Shown here piece by piece: positions 9,925 to 18,756 of a stretch of DNA of 64,000 nucleotides (position 1 is the stretch's first letter; every line of letters starts with the position of its first letter). This DNA comes from Pseudomonadales bacterium. Lineage in GTDB: Bacteria > Pseudomonadota > Gammaproteobacteria > Pseudomonadales > Pseudohongiellaceae. A model generated the notes under the pieces. The model was not told where the DNA came from, did no database searches, and saw nothing but the letters and a program-made list of their open reading frames with translations. Both the position numbers and the translations under genes were made by a program. The DNA lies in NCBI GenBank assembly GCA_024234395.1, contig JACKOH010000003.1:372001-436000 (forward strand), read 5' to 3'.

Positions 9925-10388
9925 CGCTGAATTTTATCAATTCGGTATTTGCTTCATCTATTTTCCTCTCATGCTACAGCCAACGAATTCAGCAATCAGG
10001 AATTACTTCCGAGGTGGAACTCATGGAAAACTTCGGGGATAGAATAGTGAGCGGGGTTCCACCTGTAGGAATAATGTTCTTATCTCACGGCACAGCCAAT
10101 GGCGTTATTCCCGAATGAAAATTCACTCTAGCTATGGGTGATAACCAGCGCCCTATCTTGATTGAACTATCCGACCATTCAACATTACACGCTGCAAGTG
10201 TATTGCGCGTTACAAATCGAGCAGATGATTTAGCGTTGGCAGTGATTTTGAACGAGAAATGGGTGTCAGGAGCCGTACCAAACGCGGCACCCACACCCAC
10301 TCTGCTGACAAATCTGCGAGATTAAGTTTCAATTCTGCAAAATCTTTCAATCGCCTTCAGGATTATCCGCTATTGCTCTGGGTCGCAA
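9925..10388. other. Intergenic region, no supported gene
   Basis: About 460 nt of lower-GC sequence between convergent genes. Short open frames exist on both strands (for example 10085-10300 minus), but they lack ribosome-binding sites and recognisable protein features, so I do not call them. No terminator with a clear T-run was found. Confidence 0.4.
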
Positions 10389-11741
10389 TCAAACCCTGTT
10401 TACTGCGTTGGCAATTGAATCGAGCACATCCTTGATTACTGAACGTGAAGAGGCGATGTTCATACGAACGCGTCCTTCGCCGCCGGTACCGTAGTCGGAG
10501 CCCGCATTGAAGTACACACCGGTCTCGAAGACCAGCCAGTCACGGAAGAAATGCTCCGGCGTCCTGGCATTCTGCTCTTTCGCCTGTTTCTCGGCATCGA
10601 GTGCAGCCATGGTCTTACTGAAATCCAGGAAGGTCATGTAGGTGCCTTCATTGCGGGTGTAGCCAACGGTCGGCAAATTGTTCTTAATGTAATTCTCGAT
10701 AAAGGTGTGATTCTCATCCATATAGGCATTGACCTGGTCGAACCATGGACCTCCATGATTGTAAGCGGCTTCCGTAGCAACCACACCCAGGGTGCTGATT
10801 TCGGCGCGGTGGTACCGGTTTACACGATCCAGCAGCTTTGGATTCTTGGAATAGTAGAACGCGTTTTTCATGCCTGCCAGACTGAAAGTCTTGCTGATGG
10901 CGCTGAAAGACACACTGTTATTAACCACCGCCTGATCAGGCAGACTGGCGAAAGGCGTGAACTTGTGGCCGGCGCGTATCACATCACAGTGGATTTCGTC
11001 GGACAGCACTATCACATTGTTCTCCAGGCACAGCCGGCCCAGTTGCAGCAACTCGTCCCGCTTCCACACATTGCCGGTAGGATTCTGGGGATTGCACAGA
11101 ATCAACGCGCGCACATCCGCCGCTCGCAACCGTGTCTCGAGGTCGTCAAAGTCGAATGTGTAACGACCGTTTACGATCTTCATGGGGCTGTCCACGGTCT
11201 GCACACTGGCGCCACGAGCCATGGAATAGAAGCCTGAGTAACAGGGGGTGGTTACTACCACTCTCTCGTTGGCCGGAACAAATGCGCGCAGAGCGGCGAT
11301 GACACCGGGATAGACACCGTCGGACAATACGATCTGGTCCGGGTGCAGGTCTTCCCCCTTGCGCTCACCGTTCCATTTCACGATGCAATCTTTCAGAGTT
11401 TCAGTGCCGGTCAGGTACCCGTAGTTATGGTGGGCAATCCGTTCCTGCAGGGCATCGGTAATGCAGGGTGCGCATTCGAAATCCATGGAGGCAACCCCCA
11501 TGCCGTATTTGAATACCCCGTCCGGGTAATTCTGCGGTGGTCCGTCCCAGCGGGAACAATTGGTGCCTACACGACTGTAAACGGTGTCGAAATCAAAGGG
11601 GCCATTGTAACTGCGGGCATTGTGTGCGGATTGGGCATTGGCGTTAGTCGCCGCACCGGCGCCAGTAGCCCCCGCAAGGGCGGTAACGCCTACATTCTTG
11701 ATAAAGGACCTGCGGGACTGACTTCCTATGAAATGGGCCAT
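10389..11741 (-). CDS. Tat-exported class I/II aminotransferase of the PatB/MalY type
   Basis: A 450-residue PLP enzyme of the fold-type I aminotransferase superfamily, closest in pattern to PatB/MalY cystathionine beta-lyase-like proteins. Residues 9-15 read SRRSFIK, a twin-arginine signal, followed by a small hydrophobic Ala/Gly-rich segment to about 36. The enzyme therefore folds with its cofactor inside and is exported folded. Family motifs: NPQNPTGNVW (217-226), SDEIHCD (247-253) and SKTFSLAG with the PLP lysine at 284. The ribosome site is GCAGGAG just before ATG 11741. Carbon-sulfur lyase or transaminase activity in the periplasm is inferred; the substrate is unknown. Confidence 0.88.
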   Translation of the reverse strand: MAHFIGSQSRRSFIKNVGVTALAGATGAGAATNANAQSAHNARSYNGPFDFDTVYSRVGTNCSRWDGPPQNYPDGVFKYGMGVASMDFECAPCITDALQERIAHHNYGYLTGTETLKDCIVKWNGERKGEDLHPDQIVLSDGVYPGVIAALRAFVPANERVVVTTPCYSGFYSMARGASVQTVDSPMKIVNGRYTFDFDDLETRLRAADVRALILCNPQNPTGNVWKRDELLQLGRLCLENNVIVLSDEIHCDVIRAGHKFTPFASLPDQAVVNNSVSFSAISKTFSLAGMKNAFYYSKNPKLLDRVNRYHRAEISTLGVVATEAAYNHGGPWFDQVNAYMDENHTFIENYIKNNLPTVGYTRNEGTYMTFLDFSKTMAALDAEKQAKEQNARTPEHFFRDWLVFETGVYFNAGSDYGTGGEGRVRMNIASSRSVIKDVLDSIANAVNRV

Positions 11742-12136
11742 CGTTGTCTCCTGCTCTTATTAATATAGTTGGTGACCTTCCCTGGCCCGGATTGTCTGGC
11801 AAGTTACAGACCTAGGAGCATAGTACTTCTGCATCCCCCTCTCAACAGTTATTGAACCCAAAGTCAGGGAATTACAGGGTCGGGCAAAGAGCGGCAGGGA
11901 TGCACCAGTTTGGGGCTACGGTTTGTGTAATGCGTTAGCACTCGGGTGGGAGTGGCTTTGGTTTTTTCATGCCGCTCCATTTTGTTACACGGCATAATGG
12001 CGGCGTGCCAGGCAATCGCTATATGCTCTCTGCCCGGTTTTCGCAAACGCGGCGGGTTCGGGACCAGTTTCTGACCACGCAACTGCAGGTCTGTCCCGGA
12101 CAGACCTGCAGTCCCCGCATAGTTTTCAGGAAAATT
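11742..12136. other. Intergenic region with a perfect palindrome
   Basis: About 395 nt without a supported gene. The part next to 11741 should hold the aminotransferase promoter. The part next to 12137 holds a perfect 29-nt palindrome at 12083-12111 (listed separately). Confidence 0.4.
12083..12111. repeat. Perfect 14-bp inverted repeat with one-base centre
   Basis: The 14 bases CTGCAGGTCTGTCC at 12083-12096 are followed by one C and their exact reverse complement at 12098-12111. It lies 26 nt past the stop of the DUF1080 gene, where a terminator might be expected, but no T-run follows on either strand. A one-base loop also favours a protein-binding or cruciform site over an RNA hairpin. Confidence 0.7.
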
Positions 12137-12736
12137 TTACAGCGGCCGGATCTGCACACTGCGAAATCGCACCGTGCCGCGCCCCCACTGCAACGCGATC
12201 GGCCCGCTGGCAAATTGGCTGTCTTCCGCTTCCGCGGTGGTGACGCCATTCAATACTGCTTTCAATTGTGCACCGTCTGCCGTGATCTCGTAGGTGTTCC
12301 ACTTGCCGCCTGCCTTGGGGTAGGGTTCGGAGACCGGTGCGATATGCACGATGCCTCCGGTCCCGAAGCTCAGATCAGGTCGCTGATCGAAGACATTGGC
12401 TTCATAGCAGCTGCGATCGGTAATGACATCGGGATCCTGGCAGCGCAGGTAGATGCCGCTGTTGGCATCGTCGCTGACCCAGAATTCCACGCGTAACTCA
12501 AAATTATCATAACTTTCTTTGGTCACCAGGTAGCCGGGACCGTCGGCGCTTGAGGTGGCGCCCACCATCCCGTCGTAGCCGGCCCAGTTGGCCGAACCTA
12601 CGCGGTTGAAATTGTCCATTCCCGACGTCCCCTCGAGCAGCGTGATCCAGCCGGCGTCGGCACTGAACACGACCGGGCCGCCCAGGGCTGCCAAAAGTCC
12701 TGTGACCAGAAGAAAAGAGCGTGATGACTGTTTCAT
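12137..12736 (-). CDS. Exported DUF1080 (3-keto-disaccharide hydrolase-like) protein
   Basis: A 199-residue protein with a signal peptide (VTGLLAALGGPVVFSADA) and one concanavalin-like beta-sandwich of the DUF1080 family, whose characterised members cleave 3-keto sugars. Typical features are YDNFELRVEFWVSDDANSGIYLR in the first half, the conserved GGKWNTYEI segment and a VRFRSVQI C-terminal strand. AAGGGG precedes the start. It is divergent from the MFS transporter, with which it could share a regulatory region. Sugar-derivative processing is inferred from the family. Confidence 0.85.
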   Translation of the reverse strand: MKQSSRSFLLVTGLLAALGGPVVFSADAGWITLLEGTSGMDNFNRVGSANWAGYDGMVGATSSADGPGYLVTKESYDNFELRVEFWVSDDANSGIYLRCQDPDVITDRSCYEANVFDQRPDLSFGTGGIVHIAPVSEPYPKAGGKWNTYEITADGAQLKAVLNGVTTAEAEDSQFASGPIALQWGRGTVRFRSVQIRPL

Positions 12737-13001
12737 GTTGGAACCCCTTAGTTCTTATGTCCTGAATGCAGTAATGTCTGACCGACCCGGAGGCTATAAA
12801 GATAATTTCTGTACTGAATATACACCGCTATTCGACATTACCCAAGCGCCTACGGGTCGTGCACAGCCACCAGGCAGAGTGTGGGTCGGTGAGTTGCCGG
12901 CTAACAGCGCCAGATTAAACCCGCCGGCTGTCCGGGGCAGTCAAAAGCACGCTGTCGGTGTATGCTACAAACTGACATCGACTCTGCCGGGCCCTGCTTT
13001 C

Positions 13002-14210
13002 GTGCGCTCCCACCTTCTGCAAAATTACCGCACCCTGATCGTACTCGGGCTGGCCCAGTGCTTTGGCATGACTGCGGCACCGATACTGGTCCTGCTGGGC
13101 GGCCTCGTCGGTACTCAGATTGCCCCTTCTCCGAACCTGGCAACCCTGCCGATTGCCGCCCAGGTCATCGGCATTGCCAGCGCTGCGATTCCTGCCTCTC
13201 TGCTGATGTCAAAGGTGGGCCGCCGGGCCGGATTCCTGTCCGCTAACGCGGTAGCTATCGGGGCCGCCCTGCTGGCAGCCCGGGCTCTGTTCCTGGAATC
13301 GTTCGTGCTGTTTGTCGTTGCCTGCTTTCTGATCGGTAACTACATAGCCTTTCTGCAGCAGTTCCGCTTTGCTGTTGCCGAATCGGTTTCCGAACGGCAG
13401 GTACCCCGCTCTCTCTCGCTGCTGATGCTGGCCGGCATCGTGGCTGCCCTGCTGGGTCCGGAGGTGGGCCGACGCTTCAGCAATGTCGAGGGATTACCAC
13501 TTTACGTGGGTTCCTTTTTCGGGCTGGCCGCCATGCTGTCTGTATCGTTTCTCATCCTGTTGCTGTTTTACCGGAATTCGGCGATCGAAGCTCAGGGAGA
13601 CGATGGCCCGGTTCGGCCTGTGACCCGGATCTTCGGCCAGCCCGGGCTGATACTGGCGATTACAGCCGCTGCGATGAGCTACAGTCTCATGGCGCTGGTC
13701 ATGACCGCAACACCGGTGAGTATGCATGAGCTGGATCAGCTTTCCCTCAACAGCACCACCCGGGTCATTCAGAGCCATATCCTGGCCATGTACATTCCCT
13801 CCTTTTTCAGCGGTCTGCTGATCTCCAGACTGGGGGTGATTCGTATCATCAGGGCCGGTTTCGTCATTATGCTCATCTGCATAGTGATCGGATGGGGCAG
13901 GCCCGATCTCATTCACTACTGGGGCGCACTGGTGGCACTTGGAGTGGGATGGAATTTCCTGTTTCTCGGAGGTACCACGCTGTTAACCAGACATTACCGG
14001 CGATCTGAGCGGTTCCGGGTTCAGGCGATTAATGACTTTACGGTGTTCGGACTGCAGGCAGTCGGTTCACTCAGTGCCGGCGTGCTGCTCTCGTCCATCG
14101 GCTGGAATGGGGTAATGGGTTTCGCCCTTCCCGGTCTGCTGCTGCTTCTGACGACTATCCTGATTGCCGGCAAAAACCTGTCACGGGGCGCTGCTGAATC
14201 GGTGGCTTGA
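13002..14210 (+). CDS. Major facilitator superfamily transporter
   Basis: A polytopic membrane protein of about 402 residues from the GTG start chosen here. The frame stays open upstream as far as 12588, but that part overlaps the divergent DUF1080 gene and does not look like protein. About 12 hydrophobic helices are visible, starting at LIVLGLAQCFGMTAAP. A conserved MFS-like loop MSKVGRRAGF follows helix 2, and the related ISRLGVIRI is at the matching place in the second half. The substrate cannot be deduced. The start is uncertain because no clear ribosome site precedes GTG 13002; ATG 12777 is an alternative. Confidence 0.82.
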   Translation: MRSHLLQNYRTLIVLGLAQCFGMTAAPILVLLGGLVGTQIAPSPNLATLPIAAQVIGIASAAIPASLLMSKVGRRAGFLSANAVAIGAALLAARALFLESFVLFVVACFLIGNYIAFLQQFRFAVAESVSERQVPRSLSLLMLAGIVAALLGPEVGRRFSNVEGLPLYVGSFFGLAAMLSVSFLILLLFYRNSAIEAQGDDGPVRPVTRIFGQPGLILAITAAAMSYSLMALVMTATPVSMHELDQLSLNSTTRVIQSHILAMYIPSFFSGLLISRLGVIRIIRAGFVIMLICIVIGWGRPDLIHYWGALVALGVGWNFLFLGGTTLLTRHYRRSERFRVQAINDFTVFGLQAVGSLSAGVLLSSIGWNGVMGFALPGLLLLLTTILIAGKNLSRGAAESVA

Positions 14211-14292
14211 CAACGATCGGACCGGTCTCCTGGTCCCGATGCCACTTCCAGGGACTCTACCTTTTTCACTTCAATCGACAGACGAGCCTTGC

Positions 14293-15153
14293 TCAGCAGA
14301 CCACGGGCAGCTTTCCGGGCTGTCCCCATTCGCACCAGGAGCCGTCGTAAACGGACAGATCCCGATACCCGGCCTGATAGGCAGCCAGCGTCAGAATGCA
14401 GGCCGAGAGGCCCGATCCGCAGGTAAAGAACAGTTTCTGATCGGGTGCTGCCGTTGCCTCCATGATCGGTTTCAGCGCTTCCACGGGCTTCATGTAGATA
14501 TCGTCAAGCACCTGCTGGAAAGGCAGACAACTGGCACCCGGCATATGCCCGCCGCGCAGATTGGGTCGTGGTTCGGGGTCTCGGCCATGAAAGCGGCCTT
14601 CTGAACGGGCGTCCAGGATCGCACAGGAATCATCGTTCAATATCTGATAGATCTTCAGAGCATCACAGAAACTCCCGAACTGTTCGTGACTCTGGAAGTC
14701 TCCTTCTACCGGGGCCTGATCAGGAATCGTATCGACCAGCTCCAGGTCGGCCAGCTGCCAGGCCACGGCCCCGCCATTCAAGACCGCGACGTTGTCATGC
14801 CCCATGGCACGAAACATCCACCAGGCCCGGGGGCTGGCGTAAACACCGGTATCATCGTAAATCACAATTGCGCTGCCGGCATTGATTCCCAGTCTTCGTA
14901 CCTGCTCACCAAAGCTCTCTGCATCGGGCATCATGTGCGGCAGCGAAGCATTCTGATCACAGATTTTCCGGTCGTAATCGAAGCGCAGTGAACCGGGGAT
15001 ATGCCGCGCGGTGGAGCCAGCGGGTAAAGTCTGCCGGGTGAATGGTGCGATAGGCGGCACCGAAGCATCCAGAATAACCAGATTTTCGGAATCAAGGTGA
15101 TCACGCAGCCACTCGACGCTGACCAGCGCTGAGGGTACTTTTATCTTACTCAT
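14293..15153 (-). CDS. sseA: 3-mercaptopyruvate sulfurtransferase (two-rhodanese-domain)
   Basis: A 286-residue cytosolic protein with two rhodanese domains, the usual length for this family. It transfers sulfur from 3-mercaptopyruvate (or thiosulfate) to thiol acceptors or cyanide. The N-terminal inactive domain contains VIYDDTGVYASPRAWWMFR; the C-terminal domain carries ILDARSEGRFHGRDPEPR. The active-site loop has Cys245 in CGSGLSA, like the CGSGVTA loop of mercaptopyruvate enzymes and unlike the CRKGV type of classical rhodanese. Convergent with the MFS gene. Confidence 0.92.
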   Translation of the reverse strand: MSKIKVPSALVSVEWLRDHLDSENLVILDASVPPIAPFTRQTLPAGSTARHIPGSLRFDYDRKICDQNASLPHMMPDAESFGEQVRRLGINAGSAIVIYDDTGVYASPRAWWMFRAMGHDNVAVLNGGAVAWQLADLELVDTIPDQAPVEGDFQSHEQFGSFCDALKIYQILNDDSCAILDARSEGRFHGRDPEPRPNLRGGHMPGASCLPFQQVLDDIYMKPVEALKPIMEATAAPDQKLFFTCGSGLSACILTLAAYQAGYRDLSVYDGSWCEWGQPGKLPVVC

Positions 15154-15301
15154 GAGAATGGCCCGACGCTCCTCGTATCAGTTGTTCCGATCGGTCTGTT
15201 GCAGGCGAATCCGGCTGGAACACGCCGCTTGCGCTTTGGTTTTCTTATGATCCCGATAGGCCCTGTACTTCAATTGGAATACAGCCCTGTTACAACTTCC
15301 T

Positions 15302-16201
15302 CTACAGTGCCTGCAGAATCTGGCGCAGCTTGGCTTTGAGCTTTTCCCGATTTTCCGGCCCGATGCGAATCATCTGTTTCTGGATATCCGACATGCTTTC
15401 AATCTCACTGTCGGCGTAAAGGTACATCACGGATGGTTTGACCAGTTGCAGGTTACCGCCCACATCGTCAGTGTCGAGCACATTGCGAATGGCTCGGCGC
15501 AGGGCATTGTCGAAATTCTCATCGCCGTAACCCAGTTCCGCATAGGCCTGCTGAAACAGTGGGCGAGCCAGGCGGTAAAGGTTCATGGCCTGCTCGGTAT
15601 CGATTGCCACCAGTGCGTTGACCGCCTGGTCAAAGCGACGATAGCCGGCAGGATCCAGCTGGAACAGATTGTCATCAAGGTTGCGAACCGGGAATTCGCC
15701 GGGTACATTTCGATAAGGCAGGTTGTTCTGGGGCAGCTGGTTGCGGCTCAGGTTGTCCACGAGGACCACGGTCCGCCTGATCAGCTGTTCATCGGTGACC
15801 TGGCGCAACAGGGCGGCGCCATCAGCCAGTTGCTGAACCCGTTCGGCAATGAATGCATCGCTGGCATTCAGGGAAGGCAGTTCGACCGGGGCGGGCTCGA
15901 CTTCCGCTTCGGTCACCGGCTCCGCAACGACTTCGTCAGGCGGCCCGGGCGCCGCTGCCTGCTGTTCCGGTTCCCCGGCAGCGGGCGTCTCTACTGCCGG
16001 CGCAGCTGGCTGCGGGCCCGCAGGTTGCCGCTGAATCGGCTGGGAGGTTTCCGGTTCGGCCTGTACCCGCTGCGATTCCGGAGGCGGTATGACAATGGTC
16101 GTGGTCCCTTCCGGTGGCTCGTAAGTGGCGCCCAGGTACACCAGGTACAGCAGCGTCGACATGGCAAAGACGGCGATCAGCAGAAAACTTTTTGCACCCA
16201 T
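15302..16201 (-). CDS. Membrane-anchored DUF3014-like protein with Pro/Ala/Glu-rich linker
   Basis: A 299-residue protein: one N-terminal transmembrane helix (residues 4-24, FLLIAVFAMSTLLYLVYLG), then a low-complexity linker rich in Pro, Ala, Glu and Gln (about 30-110), then an alpha-helical domain (about 112-299) of the DUF3014 type with RRTVVLVDNLSR. The linker length suggests it spans part of the periplasm, with the helical domain outside the inner membrane. Function unknown. AGGA precedes the start. No operon partner is evident. Confidence 0.75.
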   Translation of the reverse strand: MGAKSFLLIAVFAMSTLLYLVYLGATYEPPEGTTTIVIPPPESQRVQAEPETSQPIQRQPAGPQPAAPAVETPAAGEPEQQAAAPGPPDEVVAEPVTEAEVEPAPVELPSLNASDAFIAERVQQLADGAALLRQVTDEQLIRRTVVLVDNLSRNQLPQNNLPYRNVPGEFPVRNLDDNLFQLDPAGYRRFDQAVNALVAIDTEQAMNLYRLARPLFQQAYAELGYGDENFDNALRRAIRNVLDTDDVGGNLQLVKPSVMYLYADSEIESMSDIQKQMIRIGPENREKLKAKLRQILQAL

Positions 16202-16460
16202 GAGTCAGTCCTGTTTTGCAGGCCGGTACATTTTCAGACCAAACAATTGTGTCACAGTCGCCTTTCGGGGGACAAGGCGACAGGTTGGTGAGGGAGTGAT
16301 GATCATTCGCCGGCCAGACTGAAGTCTTCTTTTGGCCACATTTACTTCTTCGCTCTATTTATTTCGCCATGTTTGCGTGGTGACTTCCAGCAACCATCAG
16401 CATTGCGCAGTAACGCAAGAGAAGCCCCGAAAAGCCCCTGACCGGTCAGATAAATAAAAC

Positions 16461-16490
16461 GGGGCCATCATCGATTCGATGATGGCCCCG
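16461..16490 (-). terminator. Rho-independent terminator of the peroxiredoxin gene
   Basis: GGGGCCATCATCG at one arm pairs with CGATGATGGCCCC at the other with a four-base loop. On the minus strand it is followed by a T-rich tract (GTTTTATTTATC). It lies 31 nt past the TGA... stop region of the peroxiredoxin gene, in the correct orientation. Confidence 0.85.
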
Positions 16491-16521
16491 GCTCGATTGG
16501 CGTACAGGACGCAGTGGACTG

Positions 16522-17073
16522 TCAGTTGTCGGAGACCAGCGGAAAACCCAGCTCCTGCATGGTGCCGACCAGGTCAGCGCCGGCCGTTGCAGGGTTGGTC
16601 TGCCGGTCGATTTCCAGAACCGTACCGTCACTGCCGATGTAGTAGGTCCAGCGGTTGTTCAGACCGCTTGACCCCAACACTCCGTAAGCGGAAGACATTT
16701 CCTTGCTGGGATCCGACAGAATCGGAAAGCCAGCCTGGTGTTCCTCGGCGAAGGCGGTGTTGGTTTCCAGGTCATCGACACTGGCCATGAAATAGGCGAC
16801 ATCGAACCGTTGAATTTCTCGAGCACTGTCACGCAGCGCTTTACATTGCATGGTTCAGCCACCAGTGAAGGCTTTCGGAAAGAACGCGATGACTACCGGT
16901 TTTTCACCCAGAAACTGGGACAGCGTGTAAGTCTTGCCATCCGAGGACTGAAGGGAAAAGTCCGGCGCCTTGTCGCCCACTTCCAGTGCCATTGCTAGCG
17001 GACTCGCCAGCAACAGCGCGCTTAACAGACTGCTGGAGAGCAGCTTTAAGCGATTGCGTGCAACATGGAACAT
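16522..17073 (-). CDS. Probable selenocysteine-containing exported peroxiredoxin (in-frame TGA read as Sec73)
   Basis: One reading frame encodes a complete AhpC/TSA-type peroxiredoxin except for an in-frame TGA at 16857-16855. Before it: a signal peptide (LLSSSLLSALLLASPLAMA), then EVGDKAPDFSLQSSDGKTY and VVIAFFPKAFTGG. After it: TMQCKALRD, ASVDDLETNTAFAEEHQ, FPILSDPSKEM and a normal C-terminus. The TGA stands exactly where Cys homologues have the peroxidatic cysteine (GGC-T-x-x-C-K), giving GG-Sec-TMQC, with a resolving Cys at 77. A hairpin fitting the bacterial SECIS pattern begins 14 nt after the TGA. The start is ATG 17073 with AGAGGAG 5 nt upstream; total 183 residues. A terminator follows. 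Alternatives are a sequencing error (TGC to TGA) or a fresh nonsense mutation. No sel genes are in this window. Confidence 0.82.
16822..16840 (-). promoter_or_regulatory. Bacterial SECIS-like hairpin
   Basis: On the mRNA strand AGCGCUG (16840-16834) pairs with CAGUGCU (16828-16822) through seven base pairs, one of them G-U, closing the five-base loop CGUGA. The loop's first G is its second base, about 23 nt after the UGA codon. Bacterial SECIS elements recognised by SelB have an apical-loop G in the first two loop bases roughly 16-37 nt downstream of the UGA, so size, position and loop all fit. Confidence 0.7.
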
Positions 17074-17249
17074 GAACACTCCTCTGGTTGTGAATCGAGT
17101 TATAAGGCATGAATCCACCGGGGGATAACGGGGCCGGAAGTTCCAGCTCCCCTCCGGGGACTCAGCCTCTGTTATAACAGCCTTCAAGGGCAGATGACAG
17201 GGGTTTTATCGCAGCGGCCGGATGGGTCAACCTGGCCTGAAAGAGCCTG

Positions 17250-18308
17250 TCAGAACAACAGGCTGCGACGGGAATTGCGCTGGATGCGCAGGAATTCAGT
17301 CTCCAGTTCACGGATTTCGCTGTTCAGACGCTCCCGGTCGGAGCCCGGGAAGTCCGGATTTCTGGCCAGTATATCGTTGAGGTTCTGCAGCGAAACCTCC
17401 ACTTCCCGGATGCTGCGATTCACCATCATGCGCTTGCTGTCCCGCTGCGAATCCCGGTAGCGGGGATTTTCCCGCTGGATGCTGTTGCATTGCCGCACCA
17501 CGCCACCCTGGCCATCGCTGACATTGTTGCAGACAGTCTGGTAGACGTAACGACTCACCGTGCCCTCAAAAAACTGATAGGGCGTTTCAGCCAGCACCCG
17601 GGCCACCTCAAGGTCGGCATGCGATTTACCCCGGTAAAGCGGTAACAGGGACATTTCACTGTACTGCGGAACGGCCTGAATGCGGGCGATACTGTTGCTA
17701 TAGATATCGCTCAGTTCCTCTGCCTCGCGACCGATGCCCCGGTAGTTTTCGCTCAGCAGGTTTTCCCGCATGGCGCGCAGCTTCCAGTCTCCCAGCTCGG
17801 CGACAGCCAGCGCATAACGGGGATCGGCCGGCTGGTAGAGCCGGTTCTTCAGGTAATAGCGCAGCTGGTTCAGGTCGTCGGCCTGTTGCCAGTCCGACGC
17901 GGCGAGACTGCCTTCGATCAGCTTGTCGATATAGGGTAGCTGCTGTTCGCTGTTCAGGCCGGCGCTGATCCGGGTCAACTGAAAAGCCTCCCGGTACATG
18001 GCCAGCGCCTGTTCCAGGTCACCGATTTCCTGGTAATAAGCAGCCAGGTCCGCATACATTTCCACCAGCGACGGATGGTATGGCCCAAGCTCGCTCTGGG
18101 TCTCTTCAATCGCCTGCTGCCGGCGCTCCAGCTCCCGGGTAATCTCCAGGGCCGTGGGTGAGTCCGGCGCCAGTACCGCAGCATCCGGCAGCGGGCTCTG
18201 GTCGGGCGCCGCCAGGGTGCCGCGCATCAACACGAGCAGCACCACCAGCAGGCCGGCAGCCGGCCACTGGTGCTTGGACATCAAGCTTGTAGATGCTGTT
18301 GCTGTCAT
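17250..18308 (-). CDS. Exported TPR-containing protein of unknown function
   Basis: A 352-residue protein from ATG 18308 (AAGGCAGG just upstream; the frame stays open further up, but the added residues look non-coding). An N-terminal hydrophobic segment (WPAAGLLVVLLVLMRGTLAA) is probably a signal peptide. Residues around 65-115 form TPR-like helices (PYHPSLVEMYADLAAYYQEIGDLEQALAMY in split form: SLVEMYADLAA, then GDLEQALAMYREA). The C-terminal half is helical, with a cysteine pair (TVCNNV and RQCNSI) and a final coiled-coil-like Arg/Glu-rich stretch. No enzyme motif. A scaffolding role in the periplasm is only a guess. Confidence 0.7.
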   Translation of the reverse strand: MTATASTSLMSKHQWPAAGLLVVLLVLMRGTLAAPDQSPLPDAAVLAPDSPTALEITRELERRQQAIEETQSELGPYHPSLVEMYADLAAYYQEIGDLEQALAMYREAFQLTRISAGLNSEQQLPYIDKLIEGSLAASDWQQADDLNQLRYYLKNRLYQPADPRYALAVAELGDWKLRAMRENLLSENYRGIGREAEELSDIYSNSIARIQAVPQYSEMSLLPLYRGKSHADLEVARVLAETPYQFFEGTVSRYVYQTVCNNVSDGQGGVVRQCNSIQRENPRYRDSQRDSKRMMVNRSIREVEVSLQNLNDILARNPDFPGSDRERLNSEIRELETEFLRIQRNSRRSLLF

Positions 18309-18756
18309 ACCTGCCTTCACTTTCAGACTCTTGGGTATTACCAGTGTGCACTGGTGGTGTGGGTGACTTTCCACCCTTTCCAACGCCCTTACAACGCCTC
18401 TCCTAACCCGCCCCTTATCCTGCCCTTATCCTGCCCGAGTCCTTCCCCGCGCTCTCTTGCAGTGATCTCACGACAGCCGGGAAAAGTCAGTAACGATGCG
18501 GGATTCGGGGCACCTCAGCCAGTTACGTCCAGGCTGATTTGACGCTTCACATTATACATAGCATCACCTGACTTAACCCTGCATTAACCGGACCGGAAGC
18601 AGTCAGGGTTCTATGCTCCCGGTGCCGTGAGCAGCCTCTGTGGGGCGACCAGTGGAATGGGTCCACAACCCGCATAACCCTTGACCTCGAGGCTTTTTAC
18701 ACCCATCCTCGGTCAGGTTTCCACCCAACGGTGACGGCATTTGTCAGGAGGAATTG
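18309..18756. other. Divergent intergenic region
   Basis: About 450 nt between the TPR gene and the M28 peptidase gene, GC-rich and without a supported frame. A short direct repeat of CCTTATCCTGCCC occurs near 18412-18437. The promoters of both divergent genes must lie here; I cannot place them confidently. AGGAGGAA at 18747-18753 is the ribosome site of the peptidase. Confidence 0.4.

Noticed and set aside
9852..10325. Short open frames on both strands in the gap after the cupin gene
   Set aside because: No ribosome sites, no recognisable protein features, and they overlap each other.
12588..13001. Extended N-terminus of the MFS transporter
   Set aside because: It overlaps the divergent DUF1080 gene, and its composition is not membrane-like or protein-like; typical MFS length is reached from 13002.
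16522..16851. A separate 109-residue gene downstream of the peroxiredoxin start
   Set aside because: It is the continuation of the same peroxiredoxin frame after the TGA, has no ribosome site and begins in the middle of the active-site motif.
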